A DNA stretch of 64,000 nt from Cymbomonas tetramitiformis (taxonomy: Eukaryota; Chlorophyta; Pyramimonadophyceae; Pyramimonadales; Pyramimonadaceae). The notes below the pieces were generated by a model. The model did no database searches and was not told the DNA's origin. It worked only from the letters and a program-made list of their open reading frames with translations. The stretch covers positions 62,001 through 126,000 of the forward strand of contig LGRX02035220.1 in assembly GCA_001247695.2 (NCBI GenBank), given 5' to 3'. The number at the start of each line of letters is the position of its first letter. The first letter of the stretch is position 1. The position numbers and the translations under genes are program-made. Of the stretch, positions 12,001 through 21,158 are shown piece by piece.

Positions 12001-12211
12001 CGTAGTTCACCAGGAAGGGCCCCGCCTGCGCCGTGCCCTCGCGGTAGCCCCCCAGGAAGCTCTCGGAGGGGAGCGCCCCGCACACGCTCGAAGAATTCGC
12101 CAGGCCGCACCATCCCATGGACACGGCGCACACCGAGCGCGCGAGGTGACAGGTAAGTGCTGCCGCCAGCGCCAGGCTCCGCACGTAAGGCGGGATCCGG
12201 ATGCCGCGCAT
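1..12211 (-). CDS. Kelch / Pmp beta-helix / GCC2-GCC3 surface protein gene, multi-exon, 3' end outside window
   Basis: Large minus-strand gene assembled from exons whose splice phases mostly agree: 12211-11842, 8886-8600, 8369-7933, 7858-7155, 6863-6740, 6309-5947, 5447-5209, 3888-3472, about 2780-1488 and 946 to about 232. In order the product has a signal peptide, Kelch-type beta-propeller blades, Pmp-like right-handed beta-helix repeats, an Ig-like segment and cysteine-rich GCC2/GCC3 (ephrin-receptor-like) repeats. This layout predicts an extracellular or cell-wall-facing protein, possibly for adhesion or recognition; that is inference. Nearly every intron holds a minisatellite or dispersed repeat. 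The chain is continuous in phase from exon 1 to exon 8 except inside exon 4, where the frame changes, and the exon 8/9 junction is unresolved. It could be two genes, but the phase agreement and the usual order of these domains favour one. Confidence 0.7.
232..946 (-). CDS. Exon 10: GCC2/GCC3 (ephrin-receptor-like) cysteine repeats
   Basis: The acceptor CGCGCAG enters in phase 0 with GSAISGAFSLTVRECDLGEY, which continues the Ig-like strand and then starts cysteine repeats. Repeats of the form CxxCPxGTY/CxxCPxGxF occur at least five times (CSPCPRGTLG, CAPCPAGTYH, CVACPDGAED, CPACPAGQFS, CSACPAHSSD). The donor lies at about 231 and further exons must lie beyond the left edge. Confidence 0.65.
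977..1138. repeat. 54-bp minisatellite, three copies
   Basis: Three nearly identical 54-bp units beginning GTGTCACCCCTGCTGC lie in the intron between exons 9 and 10 of the Kelch/Pmp gene. The unit is a multiple of three, so it creates false open frames on both strands. Confidence 0.9.
1488..2780 (-). CDS. Exon 9: Pmp beta-helix repeats and Ig-like segment
   Basis: About 430 codons. Many Pmp_1-like rungs appear (DTGGALMAS, AAAGGALYTA, TDGGALSVEE, GDGGAVLLEA, TWGGAVYAG), commonly preceded by the short SxFSxN motif. After these comes an Ig/filamin-like stretch, LLTVSVRDAFNQTV and GVATFSSLAV. The donor GTGCTC follows the phase-0 codon of QRDY. The 5' boundary near 2780 (acceptor CCACAG) is not proven, because its phase does not fit exon 8. 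Confidence 0.6.
3472..3888 (-). CDS. Exon 8: start of Pmp-type beta-helix
   Basis: Starts after GGTCAG in phase 0 with TVMLVEGRYAV, a typical first beta-helix rung. Pmp-like turns follow: GGALSVEH, GDGGALFIRD and NASFTNCSAGGRGGALY, the pattern known from chlamydial polymorphic outer membrane protein repeats and their eukaryotic relatives. The 3' end is uncertain: GTGCGG gives phase 0, but a stronger GTGAGA lies 14 bases further on. Confidence 0.55.
4164..5060 (-). repeat. Array of a dispersed SINE-like repeat in intron 7
   Basis: About nine partial copies, spaced roughly 75-95 bp, of a sequence containing TTATCCTTGGACCGACTAC and TTTGGCACCCGTAGCC, ending in one full copy. Related copies occur at 9.4, 9.7, 20.4, 24.5, 24.7 and 25.0 kb. 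Read on the minus strand, full copies contain a tRNA B-box-like stretch and end in a CA-rich tail. The array sits between exons 7 and 8 of the Kelch/Pmp gene. Confidence 0.7.
5209..5447 (-). CDS. Exon 7: link between propeller and beta-helix
   Basis: The acceptor GCTCAG enters with CT and completes an alanine codon, followed by QLLRLDELAAGG and GGAALTWTSQGDGGGG. The donor is GTGCAC after a phase-0 codon. No specific domain is recognised. Its role as linker rests on position and phase agreement with exons 6 and 8. Confidence 0.5.
5947..6309 (-). CDS. Exon 6: Kelch blades
   Basis: The acceptor GGTGCAG enters with two bases that complete a glycine codon, giving VVG-GGY across the junction, a Kelch signature. 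SSLYWLGGVNGS and QLYTVDISSR follow. The donor GTGTGC leaves phase 1. A 36-bp minisatellite starts a few dozen bases upstream of the acceptor. Confidence 0.65.
6337..6690. repeat. 36-bp minisatellite, about nine copies
   Basis: Tandem units of GTAGCTAGACCCCACCGAG followed by CTTGGTCTTCACTCTGC, with decay towards the right, in the intron just upstream of exon 6 of the minus-strand gene. Confidence 0.9.
6740..6863 (-). CDS. Exon 5: short Kelch blade exon
   Basis: A 124-bp exon between acceptor CATGCCAG and donor GTGCGT. It begins LAIYDVAAAAWTMQPV and ends GKLHVVG, one compact Kelch blade. It enters in phase 0 and leaves in phase 1, matching exons 4 and 6. It is too short to stand out as an open reading frame. 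Confidence 0.6.
7155..7858 (-). CDS. Exon 4: Kelch region with an unresolved frame change
   Basis: The acceptor TTTTCTTTTCAG is strong and enters in the frame that encodes FAKRGHAASLWTYEG. The donor GTGGGC leaves in phase 0 from a different frame, the one encoding GSDIYVLGC and GGKLYMLARLAE. Both frames look propeller-like (LWGGRRGWDWSSYEP in the second). A one-base indel or a small unrecognised intron near 7,600-7,750 must link them; I could not decide which. Confidence 0.45.
7933..8369 (-). CDS. Exon 3: Kelch-like blades
   Basis: The acceptor CGAGCAG joins in phase 0 and the donor is GTATGC in phase 2. The product has alternating beta-strand segments such as DKVYVVRDDAMFAYDAAS and DRLWIVTSTSLHLYDTAS, which look like successive propeller strands ending in an aspartate-containing turn. 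Cysteines are frequent, which suits an extracellular protein. Confidence 0.6.
8600..8886 (-). CDS. Exon 2: Kelch blade
   Basis: The acceptor is TGCAG and the donor is GTAAGT. The exon reads in phase with exon 1 across a 2,955-bp intron. It encodes GYGISDAVLYQLDLQTYKW, the typical Kelch pattern of a Gly pair, a variable strand and an aromatic position, and ends phase 0 after QFDITTL. Confidence 0.65.
9431..9600 (-). repeat. SINE-like dispersed repeat copy
   Basis: This copy holds the clearest tRNA B-box resemblance on the minus strand, CGTTCGATCCCC. The other end has the shared TTATCCTTGGACCGA motif. It lies in intron 1 of the Kelch/Pmp gene. Confidence 0.55.
9630..9790 (-). repeat. SINE-like dispersed repeat copy
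   Basis: A second copy of the same dispersed repeat about 200 bp from the first, in the same orientation, with the GGGGATCAAAGGATTCAGC core and the GTATCCTTGGACCGATTCC end. Confidence 0.55.
10413..10612. repeat. 33-bp minisatellite, six copies
   Basis: Units of CGCGCCCTCAGTGAATGTG followed by TTCCGCACACTTGG, almost identical. Because 33 is divisible by three, all frames stay open, so open frames here are not genes. Lies in intron 1 of the Kelch/Pmp gene. Confidence 0.95.
10915..11640. repeat. 52-bp minisatellite, about fourteen copies
   Basis: GC-rich units containing GCCTTGGAGGGGGTCTGCC and CCGCCACAGCCCCACCC, each 52 bp. Variants alternate (CCCTTGCATGCATG or GCCTTGCATACATG), suggesting higher-order duplication. 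No unit contains a stop in most frames, which produces long spurious reading frames on both strands. Located in intron 1 close to the donor of exon 1. Confidence 0.95.
11842..12211 (-). CDS. Exon 1: signal peptide and first Kelch blade
   Basis: The start methionine is followed by a basic then hydrophobic stretch (residues 4-24, rich in Ala and Leu) ending near Ala-Arg-Ser-Val-Cys-Ala, a classical secretory signal. Residues 30-120 hold Gly-rich Kelch-like sequence with a WFGGAAASG motif and end in AFTL. The donor is GTGCGT and leaves phase 1. The next exon supplies GA to finish a glycine codon and then GYGISDAVLYQLD, rebuilding a Kelch Gly-Gly-Tyr turn across the splice. Confidence 0.65.
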
Positions 12212-14839
12212 TTGCTGCGAAGAGGCCCTGCACGCATGCTGAGCGAATTCTTAGTCGAGCTGGTCTACGGCCCAAGGGAGCATGGGCTCTTGTCGCGTCG
12301 CAACAGAATCGCCGCGCGGTAACAGCTCCGCGACGCGACGCGAGCCAGGGATATCTCGACCCGAGCGGAAGTGCACGGAAAACGAGCTGGCGCGAATATC
12401 ATCGCGGGCCTAGAACGAGCAAGGGGAAACGAGAACGACAAGGCAAGGAGAAGCTGCCGCCGTGGTCAGTCATGACCCATGGCTACGCATGTTTCCGCGT
12501 TCAGCCATCCCCTGGGCTATCGCGGTATCGAATCCTGAAAGCGCTGCATATAACAGGGATACGCCCGCACATGATCGGGATATTTGGGATGAGGAATGTT
12601 GGACTGCGATCTCCGCAGCGTGTGCATTAGAAGCTCTCCTTACAGGCTATGATTAAACCGACCGACTGTTACGTAGCTCTCCGCTCTCCGTATTCGGACA
12701 AGCGCAGTGGTGTGCGGCGACCGCGTACGTGATTGGCAGCATTGCGGTGCGCACCGCAGGTGTCGCTTAGCTTGGACAATGCAGCGAGTTGCGATGGACC
12801 GAATGTGTGAACGCCCAGGATAATCTGAGTTTGCAGTGCATTTGGTTCGGTATATTTCCTAAGGAATTGTTAAGTACTGTCCGCTGCGCGAGGGAACGAG
12901 AGCTCAGACGTCTCAGCGTAAAAGTCGCTTTCTGCGCATGACAACATACCCCTAGCCCGCTTAGTGCAGGCGCATACGGTTGGCACGTGTGACATTTGGT
13001 TGGATGGATGCTGAGGCTTAATGCGCCCCCGGAAATTTTTCCTTACTGAAACAGTGGCGCGAAGAGCTTCCCGCTCGCGCGAGGAAATGGACAGGGCGCA
13101 GTCGTGAACTCCTGAGAGCCGAAGATTCATCTAGAGGAGGGCAAACAAAATGCCGTAGTATTCCCTAGCCTGCAAAAAGCGTTCTCCATGGTTCTGCACG
13201 CGTAAAGTCCCACGTTTCGTCAAGCTTAATGCACACAAGAACGAAGGCAGCAAGATGGGATTACCAAAACCTTTCGCACGGTTTCGTTGCGGAAGGAGAA
13301 TGGCGGGTATTTCTGCTTATGTCGTAGTCAAAGTAGTGCATACGAAATGGGAAATGTATAGAATTCCCCATCATGGCAGAGCCCAAACGCTAGGTAAAGC
13401 TTACCGCAAGGCTCTGATATAATGAGTTTCAGTTTGAGTGACACTCTACTGTCTTCAGTCAAACCCGGTCGATCAAAAACAAATCTCAAGGTTTGCTGGC
13501 CTGCTAGAGCTCTACAAGTGAAGTGTCCACGAGGTAACGAGTCAAGTAGGCCTGTCGTGTGGAGTGTCGATGTCGTGCGTCTCTCTCAAGTCTCATGTCA
13601 TTTTGATCATGATCATAATTGAAATTCATTCTTGATTCTTATTCTACACATCACGATCAGACCGAGACGTCATCGTCAAGTCACAAGTGATGATTCCTTC
13701 TCTGGCTTTGAGGAATTCACGAGACCTCAGAATTACTGAATTAGAGCCTCCGGAAAGCGATTTTTCCGGATTTTTATTTTCTGTAATAGCAAATAGGTGT
13801 AATTGCTGTCTATCGAGAATCGCGCGATCGGCCGAAGCTCGTAACCTCTGGCAAGCGGCTTGCCAGGTACGAGGTACCTGAACCTCTATCCATCGCTGGA
13901 TTGGATGAGTCATGTCATGTCATCCGACGTTAGCTCAGCAGTTCACAGCTTCACACGACAGCGAAAGTTCTGAGTTCAGAACTTCAGAATCATGCCATCA
14001 TGGAGTGCCAGATGTAATAGTGCCTCACCAACGCAAGCTAACGCAAGAAGAGCTCTCACGTCAGCTGCTTTGGTTCTGGTTCGAATCCCAATCTGTATGT
14101 TTGAAGTTTCCCTGCCTGCAAGTGCAGAGTTGCAGACAACGGGCAATCATCCGATCAGATTTCGAAGAGGTTGCCCAACTACCCATGATCTCAACCTCTT
14201 TTCGTTGACTTAGGTTGTGCATTTCCGAGTTGTCCGCTCTTCGATGTTCGAAACGTGGAGCTCCAAAATAGATCGACTCGGAAACGAATGAAGCCTTTGC
14301 GTGGGTCATAAGATAAGGCGTGTGCCCACATTCTTGAAACTGCTTTGCTTGGTTACCATCTTGACTTCGAATGAAGTAACAGTTTATTAACGTACATGTT
14401 TGGACACAAGATGTAGACGGCATAGTTTCGCGACTTTGGAACTGAGTGCAAAATAGTTAGATGCTGTCTACATTGGCGGATAATTTCGCACCCGCGGATA
14501 ACTTTACCTGCTAGGATGCTTACGCTGCAAACAACTCGTAGACATACGAGCGCTGGGCATCCCAGTTTGAGTCTTGTTCCGATATGCTGACACGGATGGG
14601 TGTTGTCGGGGAAAGCAGTTTTCGTGGAATATCTCCTGCGCGTCTTGGTGAAAAATGTCCAGAGAGCCGCAGGTACCCCGTGATTTTCCCAGTCGTTTCG
14701 TCAAATTCCTTTCGACGGTATTGAAGAAGCCGTTTCCCGCCGAATAGTATTTGTTCATGCTTGACGTTCGTCCAAGTAGACAGTCTTCACGCTCCCGGAA
14801 TGGCTTTATGTAGCTACCAAGTACTCAAGCGCCCGGACC
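12212..14839. other. Intergenic region between divergent genes
   Basis: I see no convincing coding sequence, RNA gene or clear repeat here. Base composition falls from GC-rich near 12.3 kb to near balanced by 13.5 kb. It must hold the promoters of the divergent Kelch/Pmp and F-box/LRR genes, but no specific element can be named. Confidence 0.5.
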
Positions 14840-17800
14840 ATGTTCTTTACCCAGCAGGAGCGCAGATATCTGAACCGGCCCCACGCAGCCTTCAGTTGCG
14901 GGCGGCGCGATCCGAAGGAGGTGTTTATGGGTAATGAGGAGCTCTTCATCAATTGCCTGCAGTACCTCGGCAGCGCGCGCGACGTCTGCAAAACAATGGC
15001 AGTATCGAAGGCTTGGCAGAACTGTATCCACGGACCTGTAGGACGGCCTCTCTGGCAGTCAATTCGAGCCGAACCCGGAGAGAAGGTTGAGCAAGTCATA
15101 CAGATGATTCGTCTCGGTGCGCGGTGGGTCGAGCATCTGGACCTGCGCCGCTGCGATCAGATCACTTGGAAGCACATCGAGGATTTGGTAGAGCAGTGCA
15201 ATAATCTGAGAGTGATACGTTTGGGAATGGCGGTGTCCCTCTCTGTGGCAAAAAACATCGAAGTGTCGAAACTCCTTGTGGAGGCCCCCATTCAGCTGCC
15301 TCCACACGTCGGACGATCGACCTGGAACAAGGTCAAGACCCTCTTCAACGGCGCGCGAGGGCAGAGCTTTCGGCCCAGCGGCCTGAAGCTGGATGAAGTC
15401 GTGATGACACCCCTCTTGACCACTATCTTCGAAGACGTGGTGGACCTCATCGAAAGCAAAAACACGGCGCTGCAATCCTTAAGCTTTGCAGGTGCTTCCT
15501 CTCACATCTACAAGTGGGTAGCATGCCTTTCTGTAAATTCCTATCATGTTCAACGTCGAGGTCTCTCGCCGCCTTGCCTGCTCCGAGAAGCGATGATATA
15601 CCCAGGCGTGCAGGCTACCATGCCTGATCCCCGCTCAGTACTGAGTATAGTATAGTATGTGCTCCTCTCCTCTCTAGCTTTGTTGGGCGGAATGGGTTGG
15701 TATCGAATGCGAAGTCGTGTGACGTCGCCTGCTCCGAAACTTCTTTCAGCTCCAATAACAGTTGCGCCTGGCCTAGCTTGCTGTTCACCCGGAACTTGCG
15801 ACGCTGGAATATGATGGCCAGCTGTTGTAAGAGGGAGGCTCGGCTTATGGATGGGAGATTTGTATTGTTGCGCAGGCATCGGCATCGGGTCTTCCGGAGC
15901 ACATTCTTTGGCGCGCGTACTTGGTCCGCCTGATGACGCTCCTTTTAGCAGAACGTGGTGTCGCTCACTGACCACGCTGGACCTCTCAGGTGTGACGTCG
16001 TGACAACAGGGGCACCGTAAAGAATGCTATTGTATTTCCCTAGCGTGCCTCCATCAATGTGCAAGAATGAAGCCAAAGTTCCTTCGGTCCTGTTAGAAGG
16101 GGGGCAACGAAGAAGCCGAGGCGGGTGGTGCTGTTTCCTGGTTGTTCTCGTAAATAGCATACATTCGTAGTCTGCTGAATACATACGTGTTAGAACACGA
16201 CTGATGCACACCCGGTGCTTGGTGCCAAAGTCTAGGCACTCCAAAGTAGGATACATATGCATGTTTGTCTCGTGATGCCCAAACTTCAGTCGACGCCGGC
16301 CAAATGAGTGCACTGACGGCCTGTCCCCATCTCGGCCAATCGGTCTTCATTGGGTCTTCCCCTGCCAACTCATCGCAGCCAGAGCTTCCTCAAAGGGATT
16401 AAGATGATGAGGAGGCTCTCTGCTCCGAGCAGTGCCGGTCACTCTGAGCGGAATGCGGCGCAGGTTGTGGCCTTGGCCGTCGTGGCGTGGCGTCCCTGGC
16501 GTATGCGATGACTCCCAACACATGTGGGATGTGTAACACGTCACTCAACTCAGTCACGCTGACTGCGGGGATCCCACTGCCCGTCGGAGCACTGAGGGAG
16601 AACGAGATTACGGAGCTCGACCTTCGCGGCAAGGGCGCGCGCCCAAGAGACGCCATGCTTCTGTCCAGGATGCTGAGATTCAACACCTCGGTGCGCAGCC
16701 TGAATCTCTCAGGTACGTTCTGGTCAAGAGATGCCGATGCCGCTCGTATCAACGTCGTGGTCGGGACATTGCAGCATTGTAGTGGCATCATCTTGCTCGG
16801 AGGCATGCCATGCGCACTCTGATTTGCGCGGCGATGAGCCCTGCAGCGCTTGATGAAGTGATGAACAAGCGTTGACAAGCCTTGCCCCACGTGCAGGAAC
16901 GCGAGTGTGCTGGAGCCTCACAAGAAGGGTCAGCCAGGGAGGGAGGCATTTTGTAAAGGAGGAGTATGACCCTAGTGGCATGATGGACGTCGCTGCTGCG
17001 CTGATATTGAACTCCTCGTTAACAAGCCTTGATGTTTCAGGTGAGGCTGCATATGGCGCATTGACATACGAGGGTGAAGCACACCTGTATGCAGCAAAAT
17101 TGTCCGTTGCTTGGGCAATGTATGGTATATAGATGTATATGAAATATATACAACGTATATGTACATAACTATGCATGAAATATATACAACATGCCTATGT
17201 GGCGGTCGCCTCCGGCCTGCCAGCATAGCGACTGCAATGTGGTTACGTTCAGACTGACACTTTTGTGGCCATATAGGGCACGCATCGAATGGACTGCTGC
17301 TCAGGGGTCTGCGATTGGTCCACAACATGTTGCTGTCGTCCAGGCTGCTGTGTAGGTGGCTGTTATGACTTACTGCATGTGGATACCACATAGGTGGCCG
17401 CCCCGCGCTTCATGCGCGTGTAGGCTGATGTGTACGTAGGCGCATCATTCTCATATGCAGGCTGCCACGTTGCGCTGAATTTTCACGTGGTCAGCAGCGT
17501 AGGAATCGGCAAGCTATTTTGCCATTGCGCATACAGAAGGCTGAGCAGTGACCCCCACATAGCTTAGACTGCACATTGCTGGTTAAGATGCCATCAGCTT
17601 AGGCCAGCTTTAACTGGTGCCCACCTTGACTCGGTGAGGTTATGGAGCTGTCCTCAGGCTGCAGAATGGGCCGAAACGGTGTCAAGTTTTTGGCGAGTGC
17701 CCTCACTCCCAATCCAGACGATGACAACGCGTGCAATCACTCCTTGAACACCGTCACGGTGACCCACGGCATCGCACTTCCTGTTGGACATTTGCGGCGG

Positions 17801-20800
17801 AATGAGGTCACCGAGCTCGACCTCAGCGGAAAGGGATTGCGACCGGAGGATGCCACCATCCTAGCGGTGATGCTGATGTGCAATAACTCGCTGCGTACAC
17901 TCAATCTCTCAGGTCTGCCCCCGATATGGTGCCTTCATGCACGCTCAATCTCTCAGGTCTGCCCCCGATATGGTGCCTTCATGCACGCCCTCTCAATCTC
18001 TCAGGTCTGCCCCGGATATGGTGCCTTCATGCACGCTCGATCTCTCAGGTCTGCCCCGGATATGGTGCCTTCATGCACGCCTCGATCTCTCAGGTCTGCC
18101 CCCGATATGGTGCCTTCATGCACGCTCGATCTCTCAGGTCTGCCCCCGATATGGTGCCTTCATGCACGCTCGTTCTCTCAGGTCTGCCCCGATATGGTGC
18201 CTCTATGCACGCTCGTCTCTCAGGTCTGCCCCCGATATGGTGCCTTCATGCACGCTCGATCTCTCAGGTCTGCCCCCGATATGGTGCCTTCATGCACGGG
18301 TGTGTTGCAGGGAGAGGAGGAGCTTTCCAACCATAGAAAGTCTTACAAGCAAGATCAGTGCAAAGGGCGCTGGGCCGCTTGCAGGTCCCAACTAGAGCTT
18401 GCTAACACCTTTCATTTTTCAGTGCAAGTGCTGACACCGTTGCGTCATGCTGCTCTGCTCCGCACCAGGTAATTGCTTATGCGGGCTCGTCGGAGAGATG
18501 ACCGGAAAGGCGGTGGGCAAGAAGTCACGCGGCGTATACGATCCGAGTGGGATGACCGATCTCGCAACTGCGCTGATCAGGAAAAATCAATCGCTCACAA
18601 GCCTTGATATCTCAGGTGAGCTATCCCAATTCCCGTGGCATGAGTTGTCACCAGTGCCCTCGAATACATGCGGGCCCTCGCAGATGCTGCAAAGCAGCGC
18701 ATGCCTCCCACCTCCTCACAGCAGGTGCTGGGGAGGTATCGCATACACAGATAACTGGATTCGGCTCGACGGAGCTCGAACCTGGGCCACCGCCCTCACC
18801 CCAAAGGCGAATGGAGAGTGGAACCGCTCGCTCCGCGTGCTGAACGTGTGGCACAACAATTTCGACACCGCCGGAGCGACGGTGCTCTCGGACGCTGTGA
18901 GAGCCCGTGGCACTCCGACCAAGCTGTGCGGCGCTGCGCTTCTTGGCGCCGACGAGCTGAATCTGACCAACCGCTTAACCAAGGAAGAGGAAGTGGTGCT
19001 CCTCGCAAGCGACCTGACATTCATGAGCTCCTCCTTGAAGACGCTCAATCTCTCATGTGCGCGTCTTCGGCCCCTGCTTTGATCCCATTCAGCGTCTGCT
19101 GCTTCCCCAGGCGGATACTCAGCTCTTGGCTCCATGCTCCATGGCACTCACACGCTGCGCTTACACACTCCGTGCAGGGAATCATATCACCCCCAACGGC
19201 AGCCTGGAGGGCATTGTGGCGGCTCTCGCGCGTTGCACGCAGGGGAGGGCATTTGAGAGCTCCCTCAACAGCCTGGTGCTGCGGCACAATCACCTCGGCG
19301 GGGCATATGACTCCTGCGAGGCGTTCAGGGCCATGGGGACGGCCGCTGGAGGGAGCGCCAGTCTGCACACCCTGGACTTGGCATTCACCGGGATGCAGCC
19401 AGAGGACCTGAAAGCTTTGGTGCGTGGAGGCGTGCTTGACGGCGGACTACAGACCCTCAATCTCGAAGGTGCGCAGAGGCGTGCTTGACAGCGGACTGCA
19501 GACCCTCAATTTCGAAGCGGTGCGCGGAGGTGTGGCTGATGGCTGAGTGTGGACCCTCAATCTCGAAGGTACACAGAGGCGTGGTTGATGGCTGAGGGCA
19601 GACCCTCAATCTCAAAGCGGGCAGGGCTGAGGTGTGGCTGATGGCTGAGTGCCCTCGATTTCGAAACGAAGGCTGAGGCGCAGTTGATGGCTGAGGCAGA
19701 CCTCTGATTCGAAGGTGCGCGGAGAGGTGGAGCTTGATGGCTGAGGGCAGACCGATCTCAAGGTGCGGAGGCGAAGTTGGATGGCTGAGGGCAGACCCTC
19801 GATCTCGGAAGGTGCGCGGAGGCGAGTTGATGGCTGAGGGCAGACCCGATCTCGGAAGGTGCGCGGAGGCGTGGTTGATGGCTGAGGGCAGACCCTCGAT
19901 CTCGAAGGTGCGCGGAGGCGTGGTTGATGGCTGAGGGCAGACCCTCAATCTCGAAACGGTGCGTGGAGGTGTGGCTGATAGCTGAGTGTGGACCCTCAAT
20001 CTCGAAGGTGCGTGGAGGCGTGGTTGATGGCGGCCTGCGGGCGTGGACTACCCTTAACCATGCCTGGCCATTGTTAGCATATCAATATCGCGTTGCTGCT
20101 GCCACAGTTGGTCCTTGTGCGTCTGTGGCCCAAGCACGTCATTGCCCCGTGGGCTTCGTCGCTACCCTACCGGTTTGTCGATTCGATGCAGGGAATGAGG
20201 TGTGGGGAGTGGACTCGGAGCGAAGAGGAACCTGTGACCAATTCGGGATAATGGCGTTGGCGAAGGCCATGGCCGTCACCACCTCGCTTAGCGCTCTCAA
20301 CTTAGCAGGTGCGAGATCAGCATCGATGGGGGCTGCTAAATGCATACTTCAAGAATACACTTCTGAAGTGAGTGATTATCCTTGGACCGACTCCTTTGGC
20401 ATCACATAACCAGAAAGGATCTATTCGGGCATCCCCGGTGTAGCTTTCTGACGGGAACTGGCTTCTGAAGAGTGTTGCAGACCAGTCTGCCTTGCTGTGA
20501 GGAGAGGTAGAGGGTGGTTAAGTCCACACTCTGTGTCTTGTGTTGATGTTAGCAGTGTTCACTTCGGTGCCCAATTCAGTGTGGGTGTGTTGGCCTGTGC
20601 GTTTTCCGTTCAGTGACCGTTCCAACAGCACCTGCCAAACATGCTCTTTGCCTGCCTTGTCTCAATCTTAACAGGGCGCCCAAGACAATCAGGGGAAATC
20701 AAATCAAGTGCCCTGCGACTGGAGTTCCCCTCCCATCAATTTGCATTTTCCTTGCCCACCTTTAACTGAGCACCTGTGCCCATCACGGTACTATCTGAAG

Positions 20801-21158
20801 ACTCGAAGTCGTCAAATGTTTGAGCAGGATCCCTGTTGCAGAATCAGACGTCCGGAGGTGTGATGCGCAGGCAACCATCTCGGGCCGGAAGCCGCTGTGA
20901 TTTTGGGGGATGTCCTAACTCCGAGTGCAGAGGGCAAATTCAACACCTCGCTGAAGAGTCTTCTCCTCGGGAGAAACAAGATCGGGAGCAACCCGCGCAG
21001 TTCTCCCAAAGTGCTGCAATCGTTTGACCAGCTGCTCACCCAGAACAAGAACCTGCAGAGAGTGGATCTCAGTAGTAACTCTTTCGGGTTCAATGGCTGC
21101 GCAACACTGATCAAAAGCGGAGTGCGCAGCAGCTCGTTGAAGACACTCGACCTGCGAG
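14840..21158 (+). CDS. F-box / leucine-rich repeat protein gene, nine phase-1 exons
   Basis: Exons: 14840 (or 14927)-15491, 16464-16712, 16897-17040, 17658-17912, 18469-18615, 18751-19056, 19178-19468, 20192-20308 and 20871-21158. The first exon encodes an F-box-like segment (EELFINCLQYLGSARDVC, then VSKAW and LWQSI) and a first LRR. Each later exon has a length divisible by three, starts with two bases completing the Gly of an LRR and ends one base into the same Gly after motifs such as LNLSG, LDVSG, LDISG, LNLAG or LDLRG. LRRs are of the ribonuclease-inhibitor/RNI kind (CGLGRRGVASLAYAM, NNFDTAGATVLSDAV). F-box/LRR proteins usually select substrates for SCF ubiquitin ligases; that role is inferred. 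No stop is seen at the end of the last exon, so more exons may follow. Exon 6 ends in T instead of the usual G before the donor. Confidence 0.75.
17900..18297 (+). repeat. 44-bp minisatellite spanning the exon 4 donor, nine copies
   Basis: The unit is the last 13 bases of exon 4 (CTCAATCTCTCAG) plus the first 31 bases of intron 4, beginning GTCTGCCCC. Nine copies repeat the junction CTCAG/GTCTGC. Because 44 is not divisible by three, the array reads LNLSGLPPIWCLHAR, ISQVCPRYGAFMHA and RSLRSAPDMVPSCT in turn. Confidence 0.9.
19430..20030 (+). repeat. 49-50-bp minisatellite spanning the exon 7 donor, about twelve copies
   Basis: Units contain roughly the last 40 bases of exon 7 (ending CCCTCAATCTCGAAG) joined to the start of intron 7 (GTGCGCAGAGG). 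Copies are more diverged than those in intron 4, and several have lost the donor by small indels. Confidence 0.85.
20371..20410 (-). repeat. Truncated SINE-like repeat
   Basis: TTATCCTTGGACCGACTCC followed by TTTGGCATCACATAACC, matching one end of the dispersed repeat at 9.6 kb. It lies in intron 8 of the F-box/LRR gene. Confidence 0.5.

Noticed and set aside
10806..12005. Very long open frames on both strands over the 52-bp array
   Set aside because: They consist of repeated translations of a minisatellite; three frames give permuted versions of the same peptide. No domain and no coding bias other than the repeat.
16093..16368. Open frames in the introns of the LRR gene
   Set aside because: Short, no recognisable motif, opposite or within introns defined by phase-consistent splice sites.
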